The notes: generated by a model not told the origin, from the sequence alone. A stretch of 28,919 nt of DNA from Myxococcales bacterium (GCA_016712525.1 JADJQX010000004.1:1-28919), one strand, 5' to 3'. Positions 1 through 9,714 are shown, numbered from the stretch's first letter. Numbers and translations are program-made.

Positions 1-183
1 CCCAGGTCGACGCAGGGCACTGGGCGCGAGGGAAGGCAACGATGGACGCGCCCCAGCGGTCACGGGCATGCGCCGTGCGGCAAAGCGCGCCTGATCACCG
101 TGTCCCGCGCGGACGTCGTCGTCCCGTCACGGGGCCAGCCGGAGACGAACGGAATCGCTGAATATCGGCGGCGCGCTTTCGCC

Positions 184-420
184 TTGCTCCGCCGCCCAGC
201 GCCGAGGGACCTTCGCCCGACCATCGCGCTCGGCACGTTGGCTTTGTTGCTCGGATGCACCTCGGGCAAGGAAGAGAACGTGGGTCGAGGTTGCGACGTG
301 GAGCCGAAACTCTCGCTCGTCTCCGGACGCCGTGTGTGGAGGCGTCGCGAACAGGCCCATCGCGATCTGACGGCGTGGCGGCCCGATCGTCGCGTCGTCC
401 GTCGCGACGACGAAAGATAA
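184..420 (+). CDS. Putative lipoprotein N-terminus (broken reading frame)
   Basis: This frame shows an Arg-containing start, a hydrophobic run (IALGTLALLLG) and a Cys followed by Thr-Ser (C at about base 250). That is the layout of a signal peptidase II lipobox. The following residues (GKEENVGRGCDVEPKLSL) read as normal exported protein. After about base 330 the frame becomes Arg-rich and looks like out-of-frame translation, so a frameshift is likely. The start is uncertain: TTG at 184 puts Arg residues directly before the hydrophobic segment, while a GTG at 100 would add an unlikely extension. It may be the beginning of the broken gene that follows or a separate small lipoprotein. No function can be assigned. 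Confidence 0.3.
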   Translation: MLRRPAPRDLRPTIALGTLALLLGCTSGKEENVGRGCDVEPKLSLVSGRRVWRRREQAHRDLTAWRPDRRVVRRDDER

Positions 421-438
421 TCCGCGTCGCGATCACCC

Positions 439-1376
439 GTGGACAAGCCCGAAATCCTGCGCGTCGTGGGGACGACCGCTCTCTCGGACGAATGCCGCCG
501 GGCCACGGTCCGGGTCCGCGCGCCTTCGCGGAAGGAAGGCCACGGTCCGGTTCTGTCGGCGCGGACGGCACCACGGTGGACCTCCCCGTCGAGGTCCTCC
601 CGCACGACGCCTCGAGGTCTCTCCCTACCTCGCTGCGCTCGCCTCCCAGGTGGACCTCCCGACCGAAGGCGACCGGAAGCCGGAGGCCCCTGGGAAGATG
701 ACCGTCCTTCGCCAGGTCGAAAGGGGCCGGGCGACGTGGCAACGAAGCTCTTCGCCGCGGACGGGCGAGAGCCCGTGGCCGCGCCGGGGTCACCTATACG
801 ATCCCGGCCGGAGTCACGGCCGAGCCCGTCGCCGAGACGACCGATCTCGAGCTCGCCGAGCTCTCGGCTTCGGCCAAGGTGGCGGGAGAGCTCGAGGCGC
901 GCGCCGGCTAAGCCTCCTGGTCCTCCCGATGCAGGTGGTCGGGCCGGATGCCGTCGCCGGAATCGAGATCTTCTCCCAGGCCGACGAGCTGAACCCGCCG
1001 TCGAAGACCGCGGACAAGGAGCAGCGCTTCACGTTTACGCGTGCAGGCCAAGGACGGAGAGGGCGCCATCCTCCATGGCGCTCCGTTCGACCTCGTTCTC
1101 GGCGGCAAACCGATCGGGCCGGGCGGAGAGCTGCTCACGTACGCTCACACCCGGAGCGGTGGGCTCCGGCCCTCGTCGCGACCGTGAAGGGGCAGCCCCG
1201 CGCGCGCCGAGGTCTCCCTCCGCACGGCGGCCGAGCCTGCGCCGAGCCGCTCTGCCGGGCACGAGCTCGCCGGTTGCTCGATTTCGGGTCGCGGCCTGTC
1301 GGCGGGCGGATGGCCACTCGCCGTGTCGGCCGTCGTGCTCTCGTGGCTCCGAGGGCGGCGTCGACGAGCGGCGTGA
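439..1376 (+). CDS. Frameshifted secreted protein with MYXO-CTERM-like tail
   Basis: No single frame is open, but plausible protein segments follow one another in alternating frames. They include KLFAADGREPVAAPG near 740, VTYTIPAGVTAEPVAETTDL near 795, VVGPDAVAGIEIFSQADEL near 935 and LVLGGKPIGPGGELLTYAH near 1095. The last segment, about 1195-1376, ends with a Cys (codon 1275-1277), a short linker, a hydrophobic stretch (WPLAVSAVVLSWL), an Arg cluster (RGRRRR) and TGA at 1374. Cys, membrane segment, Arg cluster is the layout of the myxobacterial C-terminal sorting tag, which suggests a surface-anchored protein. An in-frame TAA near 909 and at least four frame changes mean it is either a pseudogene or, as elsewhere in this window, poorly resolved sequence. 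The function of the body is unknown. Confidence 0.4.
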
Positions 1377-1403
1377 CGGTAGACGCGTAGCCCGAGCCGG
1401 GCC

Positions 1404-2229
1404 ATGATGCGCGCATGGTCGCAAAGTGCGTACGCCACGAGCCGCTACCGTCCCCTCGAGATCGCCCACGAGTACGGGCCCAACGCACCTGCTCGACGAT
1501 CCGCTCGCGTGGACGCAGCTCGCCCGCCTCTGCGCGCGCGACACCGTCCAGCCCGAGGTCGGGCGGCTCGTGCGCACGCTCTACGAGAAGCTCTCCGAGG
1601 TGATGGTCGCGGCCGAGTTCCCGCGCGAGCGTGTGGCCGTGCCCACGCGCATGGTGATCAAAGCGCTTGAGGCCGTCTACCGCGGGCCCGCGATCGATCC
1701 CAACACGCAGGTGGTCACGATCGGCATCGCGCGCGCGGGCACCATGCCCTCGCAGGTCGTCTACGAGCTCTTGAACGAGGTCCTCGATCCCGCGGGGGTC
1801 CGGCAAGACCACCTCTTCATGTCCCGCGCGACCGACGCCGACGGGAAGGTGGTCGGCGCCACCTGGCACGACGCGAAGATCGGCCGCGACGTCGAGGACC
1901 GCATCTTGGTGTTCCCCGACCCGATGGGGCCACGGGCTCTTTCGCTCAACAGCGCGCTCACGCACTACAAAACGCGGCTCGAGGGCAAGCCCAAGAGTGC
2001 ATCACGATGCACCTCATCGTCACGCCCGAGTACATTCGCAACGTGCTCGACAAGCACCCCGACACGGTGATCTACGCGCTCCGCCTCGACCGCGGCCTCT
2101 CCCCGGCCGACGTGCTCGCTACCACGCCCGGCAAACGCTGGAGCGAAGAGCGCGGCCTCGACGAGCACCAGTACATCGTGCCCGGGGCAGGCGGCGTCGG
2201 AGAGATCCTCCAACAACGCTTGGGTGTAG
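1404..2229 (+). CDS. upp: Uracil phosphoribosyltransferase (three or more frameshifts)
   Basis: Transfers ribose-5-phosphate from PRPP to uracil to make UMP (pyrimidine salvage, cytosol). Family hallmarks after correcting single-base indels are VVTIGIARAGTMPSQ, a PRPP-binding loop DPMGATGSS, CITMHLIVTPEYI, and a C-terminal PGAGGVGEIL. Start ATG is 1404 or 1407 (MRAWSQSAYATS). Frame breaks lie near 1482 (one base missing, EYGPN to THLLDD), 1927 and 1947 (a G lost and a T gained, which cancel), 1996 (an A lost) and 2210 (a C gained). After the last correction the gene ends ILNNAWV with TAG at 2227-2229. At about 270 residues it is longer than the roughly 210-residue E. coli enzyme, mainly at the N-terminus. 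It stands alone, with no pyrimidine genes nearby. The indels look like sequencing error because each conserved motif is intact on either side. Confidence 0.85.
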
Positions 2230-2565
2230 TCTGCATGTGGACCGGCGCCCGCTCGACGGCGCCGGGCTCGCGATCGCCGCGACGTGCCGAGCGCGTGCGG
2301 CATCGTAAGCTCGAGGTTCGTCACGCTCCTGAACGGGCGTGCGGCCCATCGTGAGCCCTCTCGGCTACAAAAGTCCTTCAATTCCAAGGGCTTGACGAAC
2401 GGCCGAGGTGCCCGCAAAAACCATTGCGCAGTGCACCAGGTTTGGTGTTCGCGTTGCGGCAAAACCTAGGTATAAACGCGGGCTCCAGAGCTGCGGCCGC
2501 GGCTCGATTGACGACTCTGTAAGCCCCGTCCCCGAAAGCACCGTTAGCCCCCCGTGGAGGCCACC
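2230..2565. other. Intergenic region before citrate synthase
   Basis: This 336-base stretch holds the hairpin at 2243-2264 and is noticeably more A-rich from 2365 on than the neighbouring genes, as expected for a promoter region. TTGACG occurs at 2392 and 2508 and TATAAA at 2471, but no pair has proper -35/-10 spacing. A strong ribosome-binding site (GTGGAGG, 2554-2560) sits 5 bases before the GTG at 2566. No convincing gene was seen. Confidence 0.4.
2243..2264 (+). terminator. GC-rich hairpin after upp
   Basis: A perfect 7-bp inverted repeat, CGGCGCC and GGCGCCG separated by 8 bases, starts 14 bases after the upp stop. No T-run follows, so it is only a possible terminator or 3' processing hairpin. 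Confidence 0.35.
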
Positions 2566-3852
<1,287 letters not shown>

Positions 3853-3879
3853 GCGACGCCTCTCGCTCGTGTGTGTCGG

Positions 3880-3912
3880 AAGGCCGCCCCCGGGTGGCCT
3901 TTCGGCTTTTGT
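3880..3912 (+). terminator. Terminator of citrate synthase gene
   Basis: A 10-bp stem pairs AAGGCCGCCC (3880-3889) with GGGTGGCCTT (3892-3901), with one G-T pair and a 2-base spacer. A T-rich tail (TTCGGCTTTT) follows, 28 bases after the gltA stop. Confidence 0.65.
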
Positions 3913-4006
3913 GGCGTCGCGCAAGCGCTCGACACCATTATTCATTCTCTCCGTGGGGACGCACCACGTTCCAGGCGCGCCCGTTTCGTGAAAGCCTGGG
4001 GGCACG

Positions 4007-5198
4007 ATGAAGCTCTCTCGCCTGTCGTTCGTGCTCCTCGCCTCGTCTCTCACGGTCGCCGCGCACCAATCCGAACCGGAGGGGCAGAAGCCCGCCGCGA
4101 GCGCCGCACCACAGGCGTCCACGGCGTCGGCACCGCAAGCGTCTGCGAGCGCGAAGGCACAGGCCTCCGCCGCGCCCCAGGCGAGCTCCTCCGCCGCTCC
4201 AAAGGGGAAGACGGCCATCTCGAAGGAGACCGCGAAGGCCTACACCGAGGCCCTCAAGAAAGGGCGCGCGGCGACGCTCGCGAAGAAGTACGACGAGGCC
4301 ATCGCGGCCTTCGACGCGGCGCTCAAGGCCCTCCCCGGGGATGCACGCGCCCTCTCGGAGCGGGGCTACGCGAAGCTCCTCGCGGGCAAGCTCGACGACG
4401 CGCGCAAAGATCTGCGTGAGGCCGAGGCGTCGACCAAGGACCCGAAGCTGCTCGGGCAGATCCACTACAACCACGGGCTCGTCGCCGAGAAGCTGGGGCA
4501 CGCCGAGGAGGCCAAGGCGTCGGTCGCCAAGTCGAACGTGCTCGCGCCCACCAAGGCCGCGGCCACCAAGGCGGGCACGTCGACCTGCGTGGCCGACGTC
4601 GAGACCCAGAACACCCGCGCGAAGCTCGCGAAAGACTTCCAGGCGATGTTCGACGCGCTGAAGACCGAGGCGAAGGACCAGACCAAGGTCGGCTCGAACG
4701 ACGAGGCGAAGACCGGGCTCTTCGCGCGCATCCCCAAGGAGGCCCAAGACTTCGTCGTGGCGTACCAAGCGGGCGGCGAGGACGGCGGCGGCGCGTGGGA
4801 GATTCACCCCTACCTGAAGACGCCGGACGGGCTCCTCTTCGGCGTCGACACGGTGTCTACGTATTACGACTTCCCGTGCGGCGGGGACATCTCGGTGACG
4901 ACGAGCGAGTCGTCCGGGCTCAGGCTCGTCAAGGTCGTGCACGCCGCGGGCATGCGCGTCCCCGTGTGCGAGGCGGACGGCGGCGAGCTCACCGGAGTGC
5001 GGCGAGAACGACACGCCGGTGTCGTCGGCCTGCAGCACGGACGATCCCAGCGTCACGTACGTGGTGTTCGACGCGGCCAAGAAGCGCATCGTGGCCACGG
5101 TGGGCTACACCGACGACGGCAAGGGCCCCAAGGTCACCATCGACGGCCGCAAGCTCCACGTCGACGGCGCGGGCTGCGCGGTCGCCCAAGACCTCTGA
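4007..5198 (+). CDS. Exported TPR-repeat protein (one frameshift)
   Basis: Begins with a signal-like sequence (KLSRLSFVLLASSLTVAA) and continues into a low-complexity Ala/Ser/Pro/Gln/Lys linker of about 45 residues. A helical region follows with TPR-like repeats (YDEAIAAFDAALKALPGDARA, LDDARKDLREAEAS, and KLGHAEEAKASVAKS), roughly residues 80-185. The C-terminal half has Cys residues (STCVAD, FPCGGD, VPVCEADGG, GAGCAV) that fit disulfides outside the cytoplasm. The lipobox is not clean (AAHQSE), and a lost base or two there may hide a lipoprotein Cys. A frame break near 4995 changes ELTG to CGENDTPVSSACSTDDPS. The ending AQDL with TGA at 5196 belongs to the second frame. Function unknown; TPR proteins usually scaffold envelope complexes. 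Confidence 0.7.
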
Positions 5199-5223
5199 GT
5201 CGCGGCGACATATCCGGGAAAAA

Positions 5224-5254
5224 ACGCGCCCACTCGCGGTAGGGGTGGGCGCGT
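5224..5254 (+). terminator. Hairpin overlapping the trpS start
   Basis: A 9-bp perfect stem, ACGCGCCCA (5224-5232) and TGGGCGCGT (5246-5254), lies 26 bases after the TPR gene stop. Its right arm covers the presumed GTG start of trpS (5253) and the loop side carries the Shine-Dalgarno-like AGGGG. No T-run follows. It could be a terminator of the upstream gene or a translation-controlling hairpin for trpS. Confidence 0.45.
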
Positions 5255-6334
5255 GACCGCTCCTTCTACGCCTCGCCCTCGCATCCTCACCGGTGACACG
5301 CCCACGGGCCGCCTCACATCGGCCACTGGGTCGGGTCGCTCGAGAACCGCGTCCGCCTGCAAGACGACTACGAGTGTTTCTTCTTGCTCGCGAACATGCA
5401 CGCCTTCACGACGCGCGCCGATCGCCCCGACGATATCCGCAGGGACACGCTCGAGATCGCGAAGGACTGGCTCGCCGCGGGCATCGATCCAGAGCGCTCG
5501 ACGCTCGTGCTCCAGACCGAGATCCCCGCGATCGCCGAGCTCTCGTGGTACTTCGCGATGCTGCTCCCGTTCAACCGGGTCATGCGAAACCCCACGCTCA
5601 AGACCGAGATCGAGCTCAAGGATCTCGGCGATCGGTACAGCTTCGGCTTCCCGCTCTACGCGGTCGGTCAGTGCGCCGACATCCTCGCGTTTCGGCCCGA
5701 GCTCATCCCGGTCGGCGAGGATCAGGTCGCGCACATCGAGATGTGCCGCGAGGTCGCGCGGAGGTTCAACTGGACGTACACGAAGGTCGCCCCCGAGATG
5801 CCCGACGAGGAGCACCTCCCGAACGGCGGCGTCTTCGGCATCCCGCAGGCGCTCGTGGGGCGCATCGGCCGCCTCCCCCGGCACCGACGGGAAGAACAAA
5901 TGTCGAAGAGCCTCGGCAACGTGATCTACCTGACCGACTCCACCAAAGAGGTCAAAAAGAAGCTCGGGCAGCTCTACACGGGCCGCCAGTCGATGACCGA
6001 GCCGGGCGACATCACGAACGCGCTCTTCACCTACGTGCGCGCGTTCATCAAGGACGAACCCAAGGTGAAGGAGCTCGAGGACCGCTCCTCGCGCGGCGAC
6101 AACATCGGCGACGGCCACGTCAAAGCCGACATCGCCGCCGCCCTCGAGGAGACGCTCGCCCCCATGCGTGAGCGGAGGGCCGCGCTCGAGGGCGAGAAGG
6201 GCGACGCGCGCGTGCTCGAGATCCTGCGCGCGCACACCGACCGCGCGAACCGCGTGGCCGAGGAGACGCTCTACCTCGCGAAGCAGGCCATGCGCCTCGA
6301 CTACGGCCTGCGCGACCTCCGCATGCGCCCCTGA
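5253..6334 (+). CDS. trpS: Tryptophanyl-tRNA synthetase (three frameshifts)
   Basis: Charges tRNA-Trp with tryptophan using ATP (class I synthetase, cytosol). The corrected sequence has the class I HIGH signature in TGDTPTGRLHIGHWVGS near residue 25, the family block LQTEIPAIAELSWYF, PVGEDQVAHIEM, and the KMSKS loop as GKNKMSKSLGN near 5895. GTG 5253 is chosen because it directly precedes PRPRILTG and has AGGGG about 8 bases upstream. Frame breaks lie near 5313 (one C missing, just before HIGH), 5877 (one C extra) and 5903 (one G missing). The last two cancel, leaving about nine wrong codons next to KMSKS. Length about 360 residues, normal for the family. A compound palindrome and a strong terminator follow. 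Confidence 0.9.
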
Positions 6335-6373
6335 CGGCACGCGCCCGATGCCCCTCGGGGCGAGGGTCTTTTC

Positions 6374-6413
6374 CATTCCAGGCGCCTGGAAAAATTTCCA
6401 GGCGCCTGGAATG
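6374..6413. repeat. 40-bp compound palindrome
   Basis: Two 19-base arms (6374-6392 and 6395-6413) are perfect inverted copies around a 2-base centre. Each arm itself contains the perfect 12-base palindrome CCAGGCGCCTGG, so the two halves are also direct repeats. It lies 40 bases after the trpS stop. It can form one long hairpin or two small ones, and could equally be a double operator for a dimeric regulator. Confidence 0.8.
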
Positions 6414-6441
6414 ACGAGGGCGAGGGGCCCGAAACCCTATG

Positions 6442-6471
6442 AAAAAGCCTCGCCGTGAGACGAGGCTTTTT
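6442..6471. terminator. Bidirectional rho-independent terminator
   Basis: An 11-bp perfect stem (AAAAAGCCTCG at 6442-6452, CGAGGCTTTTT at 6461-6471) with an 8-base loop has a T-run on both strands. It separates trpS on plus from the phosphatase gene on minus, which converge here. Confidence 0.9.
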
Positions 6472-6510
6472 CGTTTTCGGCGGAGGTCCGCGCGGCTCGA
6501 TTTTTTCGGG

Positions 6511-7126
6511 TCAGTCGACGTCGGTCTTGGTGCGGCGCTCGAAGTACTCGCGGAGGCCGATGAAGTAGGTGCGGAAGCCGAGGGCCTTCATCTCTTCGTA
6601 GGCCGCCTTCGGCGCCACCTTCTGGTTCTCGACGCGGTGGAGTCCGACGACGAGCCTGGTGCGATCCCGCCCGTGGCGGCAGTGCACGTACGTGAGGTTC
6701 GAGGGCGAGGCCTTCGCGAGCTGGGTCATCGCGGCCGTCATCTGGTCGTCGAAGCGCTGGCTCACCGCCGGCTCGAACGCGCTCATGGGGAAGCGCACCA
6801 CGGGGATGCCCGCGGCCTTCGCGTCGCGCAGCTCTTGGGCGATGACGCCGGGCGTCGCCTCGATGTAGTCGGCGATCTCGAGGTCGACGATGACCTTCAC
6901 GCCGCGGCGCTTGAGCTCCTGGATGCCCGCCGTGTTCGGGTGACCGCCGCGGAGCAGGCCCGGCGAGACTTCGCGGAAGTTCGGGAGCGGCTCCTGAGCC
7001 TGGGGGCGGAGTCGTCCTCGGCGGTGACCGCGGCGTCTTCTTCCGAAGGCTCGGTCGTGTCGGCGGCGCAGCCGGCCGCGAGGAGGGGAGAGCAACGAGG
7101 AGGGGCGAGAGCCATCGAGCAGTCAT
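6511..7126 (-). CDS. Lipoprotein protein-tyrosine/dual-specificity phosphatase (two frameshifts)
   Basis: A small phosphatase of the Cys-dependent class, predicted to act outside the cytoplasm on a membrane anchor. The corrected N-terminus (MTARWLSPLLVALPLLAAGC) is a lipoprotein signal with its acylated Cys near residue 20. An acidic linker (ADTTEPSEEDAAVTAEDD) follows. The catalytic domain starts near PNFREVSPGLLRGGHPN. The P-loop is HCRHGRDRTR, giving the CX5R signature with Cys and Arg intact. Upstream motifs (LKRRGVKVIVDLE) fit the family. Frame breaks lie near 7087 and 7015, both one C short in C-runs. TGA is at 6513-6511. About 205 residues. It is the last gene of a minus-strand run (prepilin peptidase, AlkD, phosphatase) but is spaced 185 bases from AlkD, so co-transcription is uncertain. 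Substrate unknown. Confidence 0.75.
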
Positions 7127-7264
7127 GCCGAGCCCTTAAGCATCGGCCGTGCCACGCTCGAGCTGCCTCGAACCTCGGGGTTTTCGCAGCAGTTCCGGAA
7201 AGATGCCGAAACGCAGGATCCACCTGAGCCGGACCGGATCCGTCCGCCAAGCAGCGTGGGAGGG

Positions 7265-7282
7265 CCTCTCCCCGGGGAGAGG
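7265..7282. terminator. Perfect 18-bp palindrome after the AlkD gene
   Basis: The sequence is CCTCTCCCC followed immediately by its inverse complement GGGGAGAGG. It lies 30 bases beyond the AlkD stop on the minus strand, with no T-run. It could be a terminator stem without a loop or a regulator site upstream of the phosphatase gene. Confidence 0.4.
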
Positions 7283-7311
7283 ACGGAACGTGTCCTGCGC
7301 TCGGGGGAGGC

Positions 7312-8026
7312 TCAGACGAGGTGCTTCTCCGCCTCGCGGACGGAGAGCTTGGCCATGCGATCGCGGTGCGCCTCGAGGTAACGACGGACCCAGGCCTCGT
7401 CGGTCTTTCGCGTACTCGCGGAGCGCCCACCCGATCGCCTTGGCGAGGAAAAATTCGCGGTCTCCGAGAGAGGGGGCGAGCGCGTCCTCGAGGAGCTTCG
7501 TGTCGGTCCGGGCCTTCGCGTGGAGCTGCGCCAAGACAGCGCTCCGCCGTAGCCAGATGTCGTCCTCACGGGCCCACGCGCACGACCTTGGCGGCCTCGC
7601 GCGGGTGCGTCACGAGCAGCGGGCCGAGGGTCTTCGGGGCGGCCCAGTCGACGAGATCCCACCACGCGCCGGTCACCACCACGTGCCGGAGGAGCGGCAC
7701 GACGCTCGGGGTGCGCACCTTCTTGGCGCGCGTGCAGGTGAGCAGCTCGAGCGCGGCGTACCTCTCTTCGCGCACGCGGGCGCCGTCCCAGATGGCGCGC
7801 ACGTCGGCGAAGAAGCGGGCCTCGTCGTCGAACGGGCGACGCGAAGGCGTGCCCTCGGGGTACCTCGCGAAGACCTCTTTGAAGAGGCGCTTCGCCTCGG
7901 GCATGCCTACGCCCGCGTACGGCATGGACGACTTTGTGGGCGCGCATCTGCGCGGCGCGCTCGGGATCCGCGCGCTCTTCGAGCCCTCGCCGCACCTCGG
8001 CGAGCCATGGGTCGCACCTTCGTCAT
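7312..8026 (-). CDS. AlkD-family DNA alkylation repair glycosylase (four frameshifts)
   Basis: AlkD-type enzymes are HEAT-repeat glycosylases that remove positively charged alkylated bases such as 7-methylguanine and 3-methyladenine. After joining frames the protein reads RRGLEERADPERAAQMRAHKVV, MPYAGVGMPEAKRLFKEVF, TGAWWDLVDWAAP, DDIWLRRSAVLAQLH, LAKAIGWALREYAKTDEAW and ends EAEKHLV. The Trp-Asp pair in WWDLVDW, the Arg after IWLRR and the Trp in GWALREY correspond to the family's DNA-binding and catalytic positions. ATG at 8026 (MTKVRPWLAEV) gives about 237 residues, normal length, but needs a one-base correction near 8012. GTG 7995 is the alternative. Other breaks lie near 7928, 7570 and 7408. 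It follows the prepilin peptidase on the same strand at a gap of about 70 bases. Confidence 0.8.
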
Positions 8027-8094
8027 GGTCACCCGAGGATGAGCCTGAGCCAGTCGTCTTAGTGAAGCAAGATGTGCTCCCCGAAGAAGAGGTA

Positions 8095-8991
8095 CTAGAA
8101 CCAGCCGAGCACGAGGCACCGGCCGAACGCGAGCGCCGACTGGAGCACGTCGCCCTCGCCCTTCTCGTCGACGTCGTTCAGGAGGTCTTCTTCGAGGAGC
8201 TTCTTGGCCTCTTCGTCGCCCTCGTCGGCGAGCTTCTTCAGCTCACGCCGCTCCTCGAGCACGCCCTCGGGCAGGGCCAGCTTGATGCCGAAGAGGCGCA
8301 TGCCGAGCGCCGCGACCGAGCCCTGGATCGACCCCGCGAGCAGCACGAAGAACGCGCCCCGGTAGCCGAACCACGCGCCGGCGAGCATGAGGAGCTTCCA
8401 GTCGCCCATGCCGAGGCCGCTCCGACCGCGAATGGCCTTGTAGAGGCGATCGAAGCCCGCGAGCACCACGAACGAGCCTATCCCGCTCGCGAGCGAGTCG
8501 ACGAGGGACATGCCGCGCAGCGTGGACGTGGCCGCCCCGATGATGGCCCCGCCGATGGAGATCGAGTCGGGGATGTACATGAAGTCGAGGTCGATGAAGG
8601 TGGCCGCGACGAGCGCCATCGCCACCGCGAACGTGGCGCCGTAGACCGCGAGCGCGCGCGGGAGCTCCCACTCGCCCGAATGCTGCAAGATGCATGTTTC
8701 GGTGAGGGCCAGGCCGATGCCGAGGCCGAGCGCCTCGACGAGCGGGTAGCGCGGGCTCACCTTCGCGCCGCAGCAGCCGGCCTTGCCGCCCACGAGGAAC
8801 CACGAGACGAGCGGCAGGTTGTTCCACGGGCGAATGGGCTTTTTGCACGCGAGGCAGTGCGACGGGGGCGACACGACCGACAGCTCGCGCGGCACGCGGT
8901 AGATGACCACGTTGAGGAAGCTGCCCCACACGAGCCCGAAGAGCGCGCCGAAGAGGCGGAAGAACCACGGGGGCAGGGTGGCGATGGGCAT
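8095..8991 (-). CDS. pilD: Type IV prepilin leader peptidase / N-methyltransferase
   Basis: Membrane aspartyl protease that cleaves and N-methylates prepilins for type IV pili or type II secretion pseudopili. One intact 298-codon frame. The N-terminal segment shows GLVWGSFLNVVIYRVP, followed by the cytoplasmic Cys loop (HCLACKK, then GCCGAK, then SPRYPLVEALG). Catalytic Asp residues are in FIDLDFMYIPD (about residue 135) and GLGMGDWKLL (about residue 192). Multiple hydrophobic segments follow. The second Cys pair is adjacent rather than CxxC. The C-terminus carries an extra charged Glu/Lys-rich segment (about 225-270). An in-frame TAG at 8097-8095 is followed by 11 plausible residues (YLFFGEHILLH) and TAA at 8061-8059, so the true end may be 8059 with TAG being a base error for GAG. 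First gene of a minus-strand group with AlkD. Confidence 0.9.
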   Translation of the reverse strand: MPIATLPPWFFRLFGALFGLVWGSFLNVVIYRVPRELSVVSPPSHCLACKKPIRPWNNLPLVSWFLVGGKAGCCGAKVSPRYPLVEALGLGIGLALTETCILQHSGEWELPRALAVYGATFAVAMALVAATFIDLDFMYIPDSISIGGAIIGAATSTLRGMSLVDSLASGIGSFVVLAGFDRLYKAIRGRSGLGMGDWKLLMLAGAWFGYRGAFFVLLAGSIQGSVAALGMRLFGIKLALPEGVLEERRELKKLADEGDEEAKKLLEEDLLNDVDEKGEGDVLQSALAFGRCLVLGWF

Positions 8992-9095
8992 ACGACCCGA
9001 GACGATACCAGAACGTGGGCGAGGCTAGGTGCCCGCGCGCGACTCGGCCCTCGCGACGGAGGTGGCCGGTTCGACGCCCGCAGCCTCGGGCTGCT

Positions 9096-9714
9096 ATGCT
9101 GTGCGCTATCACCGCGCCGGACAGGCGCGCCACGTACGAGGACATCCTCGGCCTCCCGGAGCACGTACGGGGCAGCTCGTGGCGGGGGTTCTCCATGCGC
9201 AGCCTCGCCCGAGCGCTTCGCATGCGCGCGTGAGCTCGCGGCTCGGGATGACGCTCGGCGGGCCGTTCGACATGGGCAGCGGGGGAGGTGAGGGGGGATG
9301 GATTCTCCTCTTCGAGCCGGAGCTCCACCTCGGGGGCGACGTGCTCGTCCCCGATCTCGCGGGGTGGCGTCGGACGACCATGCCCGAGCTGCCTGAGGTC
9401 GCGTACTTCACGGTGGCGCCCGACTGGATCTGCGAGGTCCTCTCGGCGGCCACCGCGCGCCTCGATCGCGGAAAGAAGCTCCCGAGGCCTACGCGCGCGA
9501 GGGCGTGCCTGTCGTGTGGCTCGTCGACCCGGAGTCGAAGACGCTCGAGATCTTCACGCTCGAGGCGCGGACGAGCCTCGGGCCGCGGTACGTGCTCGCG
9601 GCTGTCCATGGAGGGGACGACATCGTCCACGCAGAGCCGGTCGCGTCGTTCGCGCTCCGGCTCGCGGGCCCTTTGGGAGAGGTGAGCGCGCCCGCGATCA
9701 CTCGTCGGCGGTGA
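9096..9714 (+). CDS. Uma2-family (DUF820) restriction-endonuclease-fold protein (two frameshifts)
   Basis: Uma2 proteins have a PD-(D/E)XK nuclease fold. Their cellular role is mostly unknown. Corrected order: TYEDILGLPEHVRG, QLVAGVLHAQPRPSASHA, FEPELHLGGDVLVPDLAGWR (the PD of the nuclease core), ICEVLSA-TARLDRGKKLP (E and K of the core) and YAREGVPVVWLVDPESKTLE. These match the family pattern in sequence and spacing. Start ATG 9096 (MLCAITAPDRR) lies about 10 residues before the domain. Frame breaks lie near 9170 and 9485. The gene ends at TGA 9712-9714 and overlaps the end of the opposing minus-strand gene by 17 bases. Whether it is active cannot be told from sequence. Confidence 0.75.

Noticed and set aside
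2284..2469. A 61-codon frame ending in a CxxC-like motif (CSRCGKT)
   Set aside because: It has no ribosome-binding site, lies in an A-rich intergenic region and its composition does not look coding. The CxxC alone is not enough.
2392..2513. Promoter-like hexamers TTGACG and TATAAA before citrate synthase
   Set aside because: No pair has 16-18 base spacing, so I note the region but do not call a promoter.
7321..9291. A 656-codon open frame on the plus strand
   Set aside because: It runs antisense to the AlkD and prepilin peptidase genes, which have clear family motifs. Its translation is Arg/Glu/His-rich, as expected from the opposite strand of GC-rich genes.
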